Source of the DNA: Parascedosporium putredinis
Lineage: Eukaryota > Ascomycota > Sordariomycetes > Microascales > Microascaceae
NCBI GenBank assembly: GCA_949357655.1
Contig: CASHTG010000016.1
Location: 310,001-374,000 of the forward strand
Direction: 5' to 3'
Length of the DNA stretch: 64,000 nt
Made by a program: the position numbers and the translations under genes. Numbering within the stretch: position 1 is the first letter of the stretch; each line of letters begins with the position of its first letter. Under the pieces are notes generated by a model that saw only the letters and a list, made by a program, of their open reading frames with translations, ran no database searches and was not told the DNA's origin. Below, in pieces: positions 14,411 through 27,388 of the stretch.

Positions 14411-14495
14411 CGAGAGAGAGAAAAAGGAGAAGTCTCCCGTTCGGCCACCACGCGACCATAACGAGAACCTTCCCCTCGGCTAGATTCCCGCTGCC
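9319..14495. other. Divergent intergenic region, no gene seen
   Basis: About 5.2 kb separate TOM1 (leftward) from the TBC-protein gene (rightward). Open frames here are short and without recognisable domains or codon bias. I saw no tRNA or other RNA gene. A pair of identical 10-mers (actacatgta) sits at 12774 and 12822. The right end carries the promoter and 5' leader of the TBC gene, including a GA microsatellite. Confidence 0.5.
14371..14420 (+). repeat. (GA)n microsatellite in the 5' leader of the TBC-protein gene
   Basis: An almost pure GA run followed by interrupted GA units lies about 75-125 bases upstream of the TBC-protein start codon. It is purine-only on the plus strand. It lies where the promoter or 5' UTR is expected and could bind GAGA-type factors, but this is inference only. 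Confidence 0.8.
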
Positions 14496-17400
14496 ATGTC
14501 GCAAGTCGAGAAAGCTACACCCACAGAGTCTATCGCGCAGGAGCGAGGAGACGATTCCTCTTCCGTGAGCATGGAGGACGTTGTCGAAAAACAGGTGGGT
14601 GCGAACACGGCTTTTTTTTCCCTTCCCCCTTCGCTGTCGATCTCCCTTTCAGAGTGCCTGCGTCCTGCCCCCTTGTGATCGCTCGCTAGCTTCGCCAACC
14701 CTGCCTGCCTGCATCGGCAGCTCGCCGCGGTGGATTGACATAAGCAGGCCTAAAGTGAAGGGGGCCACCATCCGAAAGAGGAGAAAAAGACCAAGAAGAC
14801 AGCCCGGCGGAAATCATTGGACTGGAGTTTTTATGGGTTATTCTAACCATATGCACACACATGCAGGAATACTTCGAAGGTGTGCCCGAGACGGCCTCAA
14901 CCCGCTCCCTGACACAGCGGCCATCATCAACAAGCCAGCGCCGCGCCTCTGACCAAGAAACGAAAAACCCCCAACGCGGAAGCCACGCCCGCTACAGCCG
15001 CCGACTCCCCAACTCCCGACCCGACAATCGAGAGGCCAGCAGCCCCAGCACACGAGTCAGTTTCGGAGAAGCGCCGTGACTCTGTCCAGTCCAGCCGCCT
15101 CTCCGACACCTCAAATCTTGACAACGTCAACCTTGACGACGATTTGGGCGCCCCACAAAAACAAGGTTCGTTTGGCTGGCCTCGCCTACCGGTTGTAGGC
15201 ATAAATGATTATCCAAGGTGCATTGACTGATCGCCCATTTTTGTGTATCCGTATAGAGTCCGAACCTACCAAGAGCCACGTCCCCAAAGAAGCTTCCAAA
15301 ACTCTCTCACTAAGCAGCATCACCAACGCCCTCCCTTCGATGCCCTGGTCCCCATCTGCGGAATCCACGTCGAAAAGCCCTATCCCGTCACCGCCAGTTC
15401 CGTTGTCTTCGACATCTCAATTTACCGCGCCCCTCCCCTCGCGCAAGCTCACGAGCCCCTTTTCCTGGCTCTCCCGTAACTCGACCCACAAAGACGGCAA
15501 CACCTCGCCCCCGCCTCCCAGCCCTCGCCGAGGAGAAATACGGCCAGCTCTATCGCCACCCTCACGAGCAACCCCGAAATGATGCTCGGCAGGTTGGACG
15601 AGGAGGAGAATACCGGCAGTGCCCACGGCACGAGCCTGAAGGACCGCTTCAAGCAGGTCCGAATGAGAGAGGAGGCCGGTGTCTCTCTGCCCACGATTGA
15701 CGATGTCCCGCCCACTCCCATCGCCCCAAGTGTCGCGAGCATTGCCAGCAACGAATCGACAGACACGGGCGGCAAAATCCTTGCCCCAGGCACCGTGTCT
15801 GGAGTATCCGCGGGGCCCTCCGCGATGACAGAGGCCGAGGTCGACTGGGATCTCTGGCAGAACGTGGTCTACGAAGGCCCCGCCGCCGTCGCTCGTTCCA
15901 GCGCAGATGACCTCAACCGGGCCATCGCCACCGGAATTCCCAGTGCCATCCGAGGCGTAGTATGGCAGGTCCTTGCGCAGAGTAAGAACGACGAACTCGA
16001 GAGCGTGTACAAAGAACTCGTCGCCCGCGGCACGGAGAAGCAAAAGGACCGCAACAGCAACGGCACCTCGGTGAGCGCCTCCACGAATAGCTCGCTCGCG
16101 GTCCTTAGTGACCCAATTGCGTCGTCTGGATCCTCGGTCCACTCGGATCATTCTGGATCCACTGGGGCCACGTCTCCTCGAACAACCATTGAGAAGCCGC
16201 TCACGGAAGCGGAGCGAAAAAGAAGGACAAGGAGGATGCGGCTGTATTGCAAAAGCTTGAAAAGGTGATCCGTCGGGATATGGGGGCGAGGACAAGCTAC
16301 TCCAAGTATGCCGCGGCTGCCGGCCTCCAGGAGGGCTTGTTTGGTGTTTGCAAGGCGTATGCCCTCTACGACGAGGGTGTGGGATATGCGCAGGGGATGA
16401 ACTTTCTCGTGATGCCCCTGCTTTTCAATGTAGGACAACCGCTCTTATATTTCCTTTCCTGCACCAAACGTGCAAGCGACTTTGCGAAGCTAACCCGTTC
16501 TTTTGTTTCTAAACGCAGATGCCCGAAGAAGAAGCCTTCACCCTTCTCGTACGACTAATGAACCACTACAATCTCCGCGATCTCTTCATTCAAGACATGC
16601 CCGGCCTCCATCTTCGACTATACCAATTCGAGCGGTTACTTGAGGATCTCGAGCCTGCACTGTACTGCCATCTCCGCCGACGAAACATCTCGCCTCACCT
16701 CTACGCCACGCAGTGGTTCCTGACCCTTTTCGCGTACCGCTTCCCACTACAACTCGTCCTCCGCATATACGACTTGATTTTCTCAGAGGGCCTCTCGGCT
16801 ATTCTGCGGTTCGGCATTGTGCTAATGAGGAAGAACGTGACGTCTTTGCTCGCCATCTCCGACATGCAGCAGCTCACGACCTTCCTCAAAGACAAGGTCT
16901 TTGACGTGTATATTGACAAGGACCCCAGCGCTGGCAGCATTCTCGAGAACGGGTTCTTTGGAAGCTCGAGCTCGAACCTCGACAAAGAAGTGTACCGGGC
17001 AGACCAGCTCGTGCGGGACGCGTGCGAGGTGAAGCTGACCCCGGAGCTTCTCAAGACATATACGACGGAATGGGAGGAGAAGACGAGAACGGAAAAGGAG
17101 CGCGAGACGGAGCTGGAGACGCTCAGGACGACGAGCACTAGCCTCGCGATCAAGCTCCGGAAGCTCGAGGAGCGCCTGGAGGCGGCCGACGGCGAACAGG
17201 CCACGATGGCGACGGAGCTCGTACACACCAAGGTGGAGAACGAAGAGCTCAAGGACGAAAACGAGAGCCTCAAGGGCCAGGTCAAGGAGCTCCGAATCGT
17301 CATCGAGAAGCAGCCCGAAGACATCGAGAAGGCGTGGAAGCTGGAGAGGGACGACTTGATGAAGAGGAACCAAAAGTCCACGACGAAAACCAGCGGCTTG

Positions 17401-17613
17401 AGCAGGAGCTAGCTACTCTCGAGGAGCAGCTGGTGGCGACGAAGATGCAGTATGCTGAAGTACGTGGTTTATCCCCTAAACCCCCACACCCTTTGACACT
17501 TTGTTCTCGTAAAGGGGAATATCGCAGGCTAACAGACATGTTTCCAACAGATCAACTCTCAGCACGAGGTACTAAATCGCCGTTGGACCGATCTTAAGCG
17601 CCAGTTTGCGTAG
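14496..17613 (+). CDS. GYP5: TBC-domain Rab GTPase-activating protein, Gyp5 type
   Basis: This is a GTPase-activating protein for Rab/Ypt GTPases of the secretory pathway (yeast Gyp5 acts on Ypt1/Sec4 at Golgi and sites of polarised growth). The N-terminal part (to about 15,780) is low-complexity and Ser/Pro-rich. The TBC domain runs from about 15,840 (VDWDLWQNVVYEG) to 16,900. It includes IPSAIRGVVWQVLA, the arginine-finger region IRRDMGARTSYSKYA, and the glutamine finger in DEGVGYAQGMNFL. The C-terminus (about 17,040-17,613) is a long Glu/Lys/Leu-rich coiled coil ending NRRWTDLKRQFA. Introns are 14595-14866 (272 nt, long for this genome), 15166-15256, 16430-16518 and 17460-17550. The start ATG at 14496 opens MSQVEKATPTE. 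Frameshifts at about 15,532, the A5 run 16217-16221, and 17,376 each need one extra base. A further shift in exon 2 near 14,940 needs two extra or one fewer. Confidence 0.85.
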
Positions 17614-19856
17614 GACCGGCCCCTTTGCTACCCAGCTTGCTCAATACCGATCAGCCGATACCTGTTCCTAGCCCCGATGACATTATATTTCAACCACCAC
17701 CAGCTGGTTCGGTTTCTTTTCTCCTTTGTTTTCTTAACATAAAAAAGTCGATCCCCGAGGGAAAGTTTTACGTCTTATGGTTCCGTAACCTTTGTACATC
17801 CCCCATAACCTAGTCTACCCTTTGGTTTCTCGATTGGCCCAGCAAAACATCCCCACCAGCGCCGACATCGTGGGGCTGTCCCGCTCCATGGCGGTCAGAT
17901 ACTGCCATCCCTCCCCAACGAGATGCTAAAGGGGTTGGGGTTGAGGGTATGAGGTTGTTTTTATAGAGATACTCCAATGCCCGCATGAGTCCTGTTTTCT
18001 TTTTTTAATCGTTATTTGCATTTTCGAGGCCTATTCAGTCACATGTATGTTGGGACAGATGAAGAGAAGACGGATCGCGAAGAAAGGAGAGGGAGACGCG
18101 GTCGAAAAGCAGAAGAATCAAGAATGGTGCATCTCAAGGGACGGCTTGCATGGATTATACAGATGACGCCGGGGCACCCTTGACATAAGGGAAGTGCGAT
18201 GAAGAGCACGGCAGAAACATTGATGACACTAGACCCAGCCAACATGAAGAATGCCCTTCTATTTATGAGAGAATAACTAAGGTATTAGAAGAAGAGGAGA
18301 TTCCACAACTGAGTTGCTACCGAGGTACAGGGACCTGTGAGAATAAAGGGAGCCAATGCACCTCCAAGACAACAGAAATGCCTGCAAGGGAACTTCTTCC
18401 TCTAATAGATCTTTTACCTAATTGACTAGCTCTCATCTGGTGCACTTGATCAATGGGCCAATCTATAAAACCATTGTCTTGAATTAATCAGCATTGCCCT
18501 CCCGTTCTGTGATCTCCATTGAGAGAGCAAGCGGGAATATCTGCCGGAAGGCTTCGACACCCTGGTCACTTTACCGCAAAGGTAAGAGAGAGAGAGCAGT
18601 ATGAGGGGAGGCTGGAGGCATACCATTGCCAAGAAGCGAAAGTAGCCGGAGCAGCTCATTCTTCTTCTGGAGAGCCGAAGACTGATATTTTATCCCCCAA
18701 CGGATTTTCGGAAGGCCCCACAGTCCGCATTAGCGCTTCACAAACGACTGCCAGCAGGTGCCAGCAGCACGCGCTAGTGACAACTCCTCATTTCCCGTCG
18801 TTTTCATAGGTGGGCAGCGACTCGGGGTGTGTCGCCTCACCGAGCAGCGCGGCCGTGGTGGAGTGGAGCGTGGAGCCGTACGCTGTTGCACGCTGCCTCC
18901 TTCCTAACCTGAGGAGGAGGACAACGCCACCTCATCACTAATTAAGGGAAGGCGAGTCCCTCTCACAACCTCTTCCGACCAAATCTGCATCCTCAATCTT
19001 CAAATGGGGGCGTACTCAGTCGTCAGTTGTTGCGTTCAAGCTCTCACTTTGTTCCTCGTAACGCGCCCACCGTCCTAGACATCAAAGGCACGCCGGCTAG
19101 GGCGGGCGAAACAAAGAAGAAAAAGTTTTTCTTTTCTTTCTCTTTTCCTTCACTTGTTCGAGAATCAGGACGCAATTTGCGCTGCTGTCCAAAAACGCGC
19201 GACATAAACGACCACTCAGCAACAAAGCCCAAAAGGGTAACAAAAAATTAAAAGACGTGGGAAAATCCCTCCCGCCCTCAACTACAGCCAGCAAGTCTTG
19301 TTTTTTTTTTGTTTTCTTATTCTCTATCAAAACGAAAGGCGGCGGGGACTTTGATGCAGGAGCCTGACTCCAATTCGTTTCGGTATTATCTCCCACCCTT
19401 ACTGCATGCAAGTGCGCTTGCCCTGCATCCGCGGAAAGGGAGCAGCTCCTGTTGAAATCTGTTCTTCCTCGGCTAGGACATTCGCTTCCTTGACCTGGCT
19501 TCCGGCACGGCGTTGAGCTCTTAGGGAAGGAAAGGGGAAGGTCGAGTGATAGGTCAGCTCCGGGTGAACGAGCAGCACATCCGACGGCGCGGTGGAGAAG
19601 TAAGACCAGCAGGGTGCCCAGTTTTTTTTTTTTTCTTTTCTTTCACTCGCGATCGCAGTCTCAGCCTTGTCGCCTCAGCCCTATGACCAGACCACTGCGT
19701 CGACCCACCCGCTTTAACGCGTGACCTCAAACCTACGGTCTCCCTCTCCGCCCTGACTTTCCTCTATCCTTCTACGTGCCCTTCTCCCCCGGCCTCAACC
19801 GGCTCTTTTGGTCTCGTGGAGCGTTCTCCTTCCTTCACCGCCCCAGTCTCACCACC
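17614..19856. other. Intergenic region between TBC-protein and transcription-factor genes
   Basis: This is the 3' region of the TBC gene followed by a long promoter for the transcription-factor gene. It has T-rich and pyrimidine-rich stretches, for example 19621-19644, typical of fungal promoters near the transcription start. No supportable gene was seen on either strand. Confidence 0.5.
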
Positions 19857-22496
19857 ATGGGCACGGCCATGAAGAACAAGGAGCCCCCACCAGCCCGGAG
19901 GTCACCACCAAAACGGTGAGGTTAGAGGGAATCGATGATACCGATATGGTCGATGACCATGACCATGACCATGACCAAGATCACGACCCGGACGGCACCG
20001 GTGGTGATGGTGACAATGACCCGGCCAAGCCGTCGCGAAAGCGCCAGCGTGTTCGGTTGAGTTGCCTCGAATGCAGGCGCCGGAAGCTGTCGTGCAACCG
20101 AGCGCTCCCCTGCGATCGCTGTATCAGGAGCGAGACACCTGGCCGGTGCCAGTACGAAACGAGGTCTGGCAAGGTCATCAACGCCGCCTCGGATTACAAC
20201 TCCCTCCCACCGGACTTCCGGCGGCTGGACACGGCCCAGTCATCCATCCGCGAACGGGACCACGAGAGGATCCGCAAGCTCGAGCACGAGATTGTTCAGC
20301 TGCGGAAAGAGATGTCGAGGCAGCGCGGCTCTCTCGAGGGTAGCACTCCCTTGGCTACCACCTCTCCGTCCACTCAGGCTGGCGAGCAAGAAGCCGCCGT
20401 TGACGAGACGCGCATTAGCGCTCAGAACCTCCCCTTCGGTGCTGAAAAGGGAGAGCTTCGCTTCGTCAGGTTCAAGGAGTTCCGCACCAGGTTCCTCGGC
20501 CCCCACAGCGCCGCCATGGCCATGGCTGAGCTCACCGGCCTGTCACCCTTCATGAAGGAAACGGCCGACGAGCTGCTTAGGTCCGTCAAGCTCCATGACC
20601 GTAAAGGCAAGGATCGGAAGAGGCGCACAGAACTGCGCGAGAAGCTGTCCATGGAGCCTGATCTTCACCTCGAGTCCCTCTTACCCACCAAAGAGGAGTC
20701 GGATGCTCTCATCACCGTATATCTAGACATCTTTGAGCAGCTCCACCGCATCATCCACATCCCCACCTTCCGCCGCGATTATGCCAGATTCTGGGACCCG
20801 CCGGAAGCTCGCCCGCCAGGCGCTAGACGGTCTGCGTTTACCGCCCTGGTGCTGTCTATCATGTCCATCTCATGCTGCCTCTACTCGCACCCCACCATCA
20901 AGTTTGTTGGCATGATGTCCGATAACCACAGCTCCGCGGTGAAATGGGTGACGGCCGTTGACGACTGGCTAGCACGCCAAAGTCAAAAACACCGCAGACT
21001 GATACACTACCAGATCGCCTGCCTTCTTTACCTGGGAAAGAGAGTCAATACCATCAAGAAGAAGAGGTTCTGGACTGGTGCGGGAGCCCTCGTTCAAGAC
21101 GGCATTTCTCTCGGTCTCCACCGCGATACGCGCCACATGGCCGGGAAGATGTCGGCTTACAATCAGGAAATGAGGCGTCGTATCTGGGCAACTGTCCAGG
21201 AGCTAGACATGCAGGCCTCGTTCGATTTCGGACTACCCACCCTGCTGAGCCAGGTGCACTACGACGTCGCCGCACCTTCGAATCTCGACGATAACGAGTT
21301 CAACGAAGAAACGGTCGAGATCCCCCATCCCGGCCCCCAGACGAGTACACCTTCTCCTCCTACCAACACATCTCCCGCCAGAGCCTGCCCTTGCGTCTTG
21401 AGCTGAGCCGCGTCCTTTACGGACCCCTAACCCGCCCACCGACTACGATGATATTGTCCAGTACACCAACAACCTGATGCGCGAGATTGATGCCTTGCCC
21501 TCATGGGATCAGAACTCGGGTCCTGCTCACAGCTCCAAGAAGCCGATCCTCGCGTACACTCTGCTGCACATCCAGCTAAGGCAGTACATCCTGCCGATGC
21601 ATCAGCAGTATGTCAAGACGGGGGCCAGCACTGCGAGCGACTCCACGAGATACCAGTACTCGGAGAATGTGTCGTACAACGCCGCGCGAGACATCGTGCT
21701 CCTGCACGACAAACTCTACGAGCAGGGAGTTCAAGCGCTCAACTTTTTGCGAGAAGACACCCTGACGACAGCGATCAAGTTGTGCAGCGTGACCATGCTG
21801 CAGCCCCAGGGATCCACCAACATGATTATGATCAACGCGCGACACACTGTAGAGCTCATCGAAAAGTGCATCGCCATGAAGGAGGATCGCCTACTACGAT
21901 CGGGAAACTACGAGCCTTGGGGTTTCGTCTTCTTGTACGGAGCTCTGGGCTTGCTCCAGGCCCATCTCAACCTCAAGTCAGGGGCCGACGCAAAGGCATC
22001 GGCCATTGAGAAGCTCAAAACCCTGCAGAATAAGTTGAGCCAGGTCCGTAGACTAACGTCACCCGACGATCCTCTTGAGCGCTCGATGAGCTCCAGCTCC
22101 ATTGGGCCCAGTGTAAGTGAAATTCTTTTTCTTCCCTTGTGATTGTTCCTTGTCTTTGTTGAAAGAGAAAGGATATGAGGATACGCAGAGAATCTTGGCT
22201 AACCCTTAACCCGCTCTTTTCTTTTAATACAGCCTCCTATGATGACCTTCCAGGCCGCTACGGCCCTCGGCGCACGCGCTGGGCTTGTGGGCCCAACCAC
22301 GCCGGGAATGATGATGACACCAGACTTTCCGGTAAGTCCTACGTCCTTGACGATTCAAGAGCACGGAAGACTTACTGACTGGACGCAGTTGCAATCGTTC
22401 CCCAACAACTTTGACTTCCAACCTTTCCCAGAACAGTTCCTTGGTGACTTTTTTAACCTGAACGTTCCCGAAACTTGGCCTTTTAATGGCGTATGA
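19857..22496 (+). CDS. Zn2Cys6 fungal-specific transcription factor
   Basis: This is a nuclear DNA-binding regulator. The Zn2Cys6 binuclear cluster at about 20,058-20,165 reads CLECRRRKLSCNRALPCDRC followed by a sixth cysteine in GRCQYETR, after a basic RKRQRVR segment. A short coiled coil (about 20,270-20,320) probably mediates dimerisation. The middle-homology region covers about 20,690-21,330, including GALVQDGISLGLHRD and RRRIWATVQELD. The C-terminus after 22,233 is rich in Met, Phe and Pro and ends FNLNVPETWPFNGV, a plausible activation segment. I chose the ATG at 19857 (accATGg context), which needs one base restored in the A4 run 19910-19913 to join the main frame. Frameshifts near 21,335 and 21,433 are also needed. 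Introns are 22113-22232 and 22332-22388. An Asp/His repeat (about 19,950-19,990) precedes the zinc cluster. I cannot name the target pathway. Confidence 0.85.
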
Positions 22497-24125
22497 ATAA
22501 AACATACACACACCTCAATACAAAAAAAAGAACCCGGTGATTTATGCGGAATACATGATGATGGGGACGGGCATGAGGGGGCAAGACTTTGATAAGCCTA
22601 GTATGATTTTCACGCTTTTGACATTGAATTTCCTTGGTCTAATTTCTCCTCTACCATATATGTTACTTTTGGCTCTACTTTCCTCTCTTGCATTTGCTTT
22701 TCTGTCATTTCCATCAATGTCCGCAAGCTCATTCTCATCATCTACCGCGGGGTCTCGGGTGGTTTCGTTGTCGTTTGGTTTTGAACACAATCTATGTAGT
22801 AATGACATCCTGTTTTTATGGGGTTTTGCTTTGCTTTCTAGCTCATCATGGATCGTTTGTTCTCAAGAAGGTCTTTTTGTTTCTTGGGGAGAGGGAGGGT
22901 TTCAAACTTTGAAGGATAGTAGCGGGTTGGCGTACACCTCAACTCGAATCGGCCTTTCCTACGGCGTGGTTGCTCTTGTTGCATTTACCGGTGCTATTTA
23001 AGCACCTTCGGCATTGCATTTCTTTATCTTTACCCCCGTCTTGTTGGCGTGGGTTGCTTCTAAGGGAAGGTATATAACACATCGAGTGCTTAATATGATT
23101 TGAACGCACATGTATATCTCGGAGGAGAAATAAGAATGGGGAGCAAGCTCCTTTACAGTTGAATTCTGCTCGACAGTCTTGTACTATTCTCTCTCACTCA
23201 CACATACACACATTCTCTCTCTCTAATAACTTCTAATCTTTTCTGCACGTGGTCATACTCCATTCCGCAACCGTTGGTCGCCCGGGACCCGCTCCGTGGA
23301 TGACGACCCGGAACAAACGAGGGAGCGATCAAAGTCCGTAAACACGTATCAATTCATAGAGGCGGGATCTCTCGTGCCGGAGCCCTAACACCGTATGATT
23401 ATACCAACCCGAGAAGTCGGTCCTATCCGCGGGGAGCCGGAGCGCAGAACTAGAAAGAAAAAAAAAAAAAAAAACAAGCAAAGGGTGGATGGTGGATAGG
23501 TACGGTACACGACATGGGAGGATCTACGAGGCGGGGAGCTACTCCGGCGCGTTTCGTCCTTTGGCGCATACCTCTCACTCGACCCGAGCAAAACTTGTTT
23601 CCCCCTCCCTTCCGCCACGGTCTTTGCTTTTTTGTGAGCGGACGAAGGAGGAGGGGTGTTTTGGGGAACACATGTCGATACATATATCCCACTACAAGAA
23701 TTGCCGGATCGCGTCCGGTGTGAGACTGAGACATTCTCGATCTACCTAGACTTTCTTATTTTACGCCACGAGGCGTCTGTCAGACGCGAGACATGTGCTC
23801 TTCAGAAGAAGAAAGAAGAAGAAAAAAACCTCGCGGCCGCTCGGCTGGCTGCGTGGAGGGAGATCCCCCTTCCCTTCCGTCTTACCCCTTGGTTGTGGAG
23901 ATAATTGCACTCCTTCGCATTGCGCAAACAGGTCTCCATCCGCTAACAAGAAATTTCTACAATCTTCCTCAGGCTTAGTTTTTTAATGGCGCGGGAGGCG
24001 CAAGGTCCCTCTATTTGGGCCGCTCGAAAAGTACAACCGCCAATCTTCCGTCCCCTCCAAGATTTTTGGTAAATGTGCTAATTGAGTCCGGCGCATTGCT
24101 CCGTTGGCTTAGGGGTGGAGCTTTG

Positions 24126-24152
24126 ATGGGCTCTATGGGCTCTATGGGCTCT
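24126..24152. repeat. Tandem 9-mer, three copies (atgggctct)
   Basis: Three perfect head-to-tail copies of a 9-base unit lie in intergenic DNA. No function is evident. Confidence 0.9.
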
Positions 24153-26550
24153 ACTCAGGATGATCGACACCGTGGCCCAGTGTTGCGCCAAAATTAGGCG
24201 ATCGGGCGCGCTCTCCATGGTGGGGAGAGGAGTCGTCAACGCGTGCAAAGAGGAGGCTGCGCGAAGGCCTGTACAAAAGGAACAAGGAAGAGGAGTAGTA
24301 GTTGAAAGATGGATAGTAACTAGTCTTCGCAAGGGTAACTGCCCCTCCACCCTTCGCAATGACAGTGATGCGGGACAAACGACATCCCCGAGTGCGCACA
24401 TGTCCTTGATACAGAGTTATCTAGTTGTAGAAGGGCTGCGTTTGCGTCAGCTCGAGATGACACGCCTGTTTGGCGATGCTATATTATGCGAGTATTAAGG
24501 CAAGTATGTGTTCCCGCCCCCTTTCCCAGCCACGCACGGGTTTGTGGGACGGCTTGATATTGCACGGCATCGCTCAATGGGCTCACTTTGGAGTTTCTTC
24601 TGGAGCTGAGCGTCGTCGCTAAACCTCGCAGGGGAGTGCACAGCGTTTGCCCACCCATTTAATACCGAGGCGCCCCGAGCGGAAGGTTCGAGTCGAGTTC
24701 TTTGCCGGAGACACACTCTGTTCTTGTCCTCCCATACTTTCTGGGGACGACCCTGAGTGTGTGCTCCAAGTTATTAAAGTTGTCAGCCCGCCGTTTTTCT
24801 CAGCCTCGCCAACAAGAGGCTTCTGCCTCGCTCGAGTATTTGGTCTCGACGAACGAGGGCAAGTATTTTAATACAAAGTACCTCGGTACGTGCGGGAAAA
24901 AAGGGACAGAAAAGGGAAGGCGATGTGGCTTGCAGTTCGCGTCGGGGAGGTTCGAGAAGGGGGCACGGGCTTGGGCAACTGATGATGTGCGCACTGTTCG
25001 TGCTCCTAGAAAAAGACACGAAAAAAGGGAAGAAAACCAGCCAAGCACCAATCGCTACGCCAGCGTCGCGACCCGTTCTGCGGTCTCCAAACTTCTTTCG
25101 ATTGGCGGGAGGGATCCGTGCGGCGTTGTGTTGCAGCGACATGAGCGTGAATGCATTCTTCAGGGGTCTGAGCGTTGGTGATAGAGCAGACCAAGAGTGG
25201 GGATTCGTGAAGAGGGACGTTTTGGGAGGAGCCAGAGCGAAAAGTGACAACTTGAAAGAAACGATTGCTGGTCCGGTCCACTCTTCTCTGGATTCCTCTA
25301 TCTCACGTTTCTTGGTGAGAGACTCCTCCTCTCTTTGCTCGAAAACCGGTATCGCGCTTCGGATGAGCAGCCCTCGATCCTTAAAAGAAAGTTCCGCGAC
25401 TTGGCTAGCCAAGAATGGAATTATATAATGGGGAAATTGGAGAAAATGGAATCCACGATGTGAGGAGATGTTGGGTATTATTGGGACATGAAACGGCCAC
25501 ACGCATTGAAACAAGACAAGCCGAGTCCACTGGCAAGGATCGGCAGGCAGTCTCTGCAACATTCTACAAACCCATCTGGTGTTCCACTTGATACCACCTC
25601 TCGAAGGTCCTTGCTTTTTCCTTTGAGTTGTTATTTTTTTCTTTTCTTCCATCGTCTTGTTTGCGCTGTTTGCGCCCCTCGGGACATCCATCGACATGGG
25701 GTTGGAGTAACATTGGATTCATACCATTGATCAAATTTGAAGAGCCATCAATGATAACATATCATCAATTGATAGATGTCGATTTCAACCCCTTCGTTTT
25801 GGGGACATGGATGCAGACCATCCGGAGCCATTGCCAGGTTGCCCCATTCTGGAGATTGGCCGAATTGCCCGTGCTGTGGTGTGTACCTGGATTATTACTC
25901 GACTATCCGAGTGGCTTGCAGAAGCCAGTGCTGTGTGTGGTTCTGGAGCTGCTTGCGCTGCATCACTAGCTCAAGATCGAATGATGGGACAGGAGATCCT
26001 GATACCTACTTGTAGACAAGGATACGTGGATGTGGCCCATTATGCTGCCTCCATCCACCCTCAACAAGTCAAAGAAGGGATTAGATGCAAGCACTTTCTG
26101 CGCGTGAGGCCGAGGTGTCGAGTCGATGAAAAAGCGGCGGAGACACCAATGATTGCTGCATGTGTGTATCAAATACGATGGCTGGCTTGGCCAGCCCACT
26201 CGAGCTGGAGAGCCCAGCTTGGCTTTCTCACCCCGGTGATGCGGGATTGTCTTAGATGAGGTACCCCAGTCCCGGCCTGGACCAGGGGCTGGTTTCGCTT
26301 GAAGAGCCGGCGAATTGATTGATGGATGAATGGGGCAGGAATTGAACATTGTGGACAAGAGCCCAGAATTGCTTCCAGGAGCGGTAGGCAATGGTCGAGG
26401 ACGGGTTCCACTCCACTAAAAAGAAATTGTCCGTGGCTCTAGAAGGTCGTGAACGGCCCAAGTGATCCGCTAGATTCAGCCCACTTCCCTCACTGAGCAA
26501 GCCCTGACCCCTCTCCCTGGTACATTACTTTCCCTTTGCTTGTAGGCTCA

Positions 26551-26586
26551 GCGTTGACTGTGTTGACTGTGTTGTCTGTGTTGGCT
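26551..26586. repeat. Tandem 9-mer, four imperfect copies (gtgttgact)
   Basis: Four head-to-tail copies of a 9-base unit, each differing by at most one or two bases, lie about 800 bases upstream of the DOCK start codon. Confidence 0.85.
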
Positions 26587-27388
26587 GTTTGCACCCTCCC
26601 CCTCCCCTCCCTCTCGCGCCAAAAAGGGGGAAAGAGCGAAGAACCGGAGAAAAGCAACTGTCAACGGGAAGGTTCCAAGGGCCCCCAAAAAGGAAGCAGC
26701 CTCGATCTCGCTCCGTTACCATCGAATCCTACCATTGATAGCTGCTGTCGCAGACACGAAGCAAGCTTCAGTTCCCTCTCTCCCCCTCCTTTCAATGTCG
26801 TTTGTGCCAATTCACTCATTTTGATTCAAGCTCTCTTTACGACACCCGCTAGACTCTTGGCTTCACCCGTTCCCTTTCCACGCTGGCCTTGCACATCCCC
26901 CGAAAAATAAGCGCTCCCTCGTCGTGACCCTGACCCTGTCTGCCAACGAGCCCCGGCCCGCTGCCCTTGTACGAGACCTCACGATTTTGGACTTCCTTTC
27001 CTTTGACCACCGAATCTCGTCCTTTGCCAATCAGTTCCTAGCTATCGATATCGCTTGTGGGCATACGAACCCGACTTTCTTTTCCTCTCCTTCTTCTCTC
27101 CGACTAATGTCCTGTTGCTCCCTATGTATTGCTCGACCCTAGGGCGCAATCAAAGCATCACCCCCAACCAGGAAAAAAGTTCGCGAGGAAGGGTGGCTTC
27201 CTGCCACTTAGCCCGCGCCGCCTCCTCACCTCCACTCCTACGCAGTACACGAGTCTTGCTGAAGCACCTCATCAATTCGGCCGCGGCTAGGAGACAGCTG
27301 ACTGCACTGTCCATTGTAATTGAACTGATCTAGAACCGTCCGCTTTGGCGAGAACGACTGCTCACCGCGTCCTAGGCCAGCCGAAGCG

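Larger units (their letters stand above)
22497..27388. other. Long intergenic region, no gene seen
   Basis: About 4.9 kb lie between the transcription factor and the DOCK gene. The first 600 bases are T-rich and look like 3' UTR and terminator sequence. Short tandem repeats occur at 24126-24152 and 26551-26586, and a purine homopolymer near 23,456. The last several hundred bases before 27,389 are pyrimidine-rich and are the probable promoter and 5' UTR of the DOCK gene. Confidence 0.5.

Noticed and set aside
22537..23001. Plus-strand hydrophobic open frame after the transcription factor
   Set aside because: T-rich 3' UTR-like sequence gives a hydrophobic translation by composition; it has no good start, no signal peptide followed by a domain, and no recognisable family.
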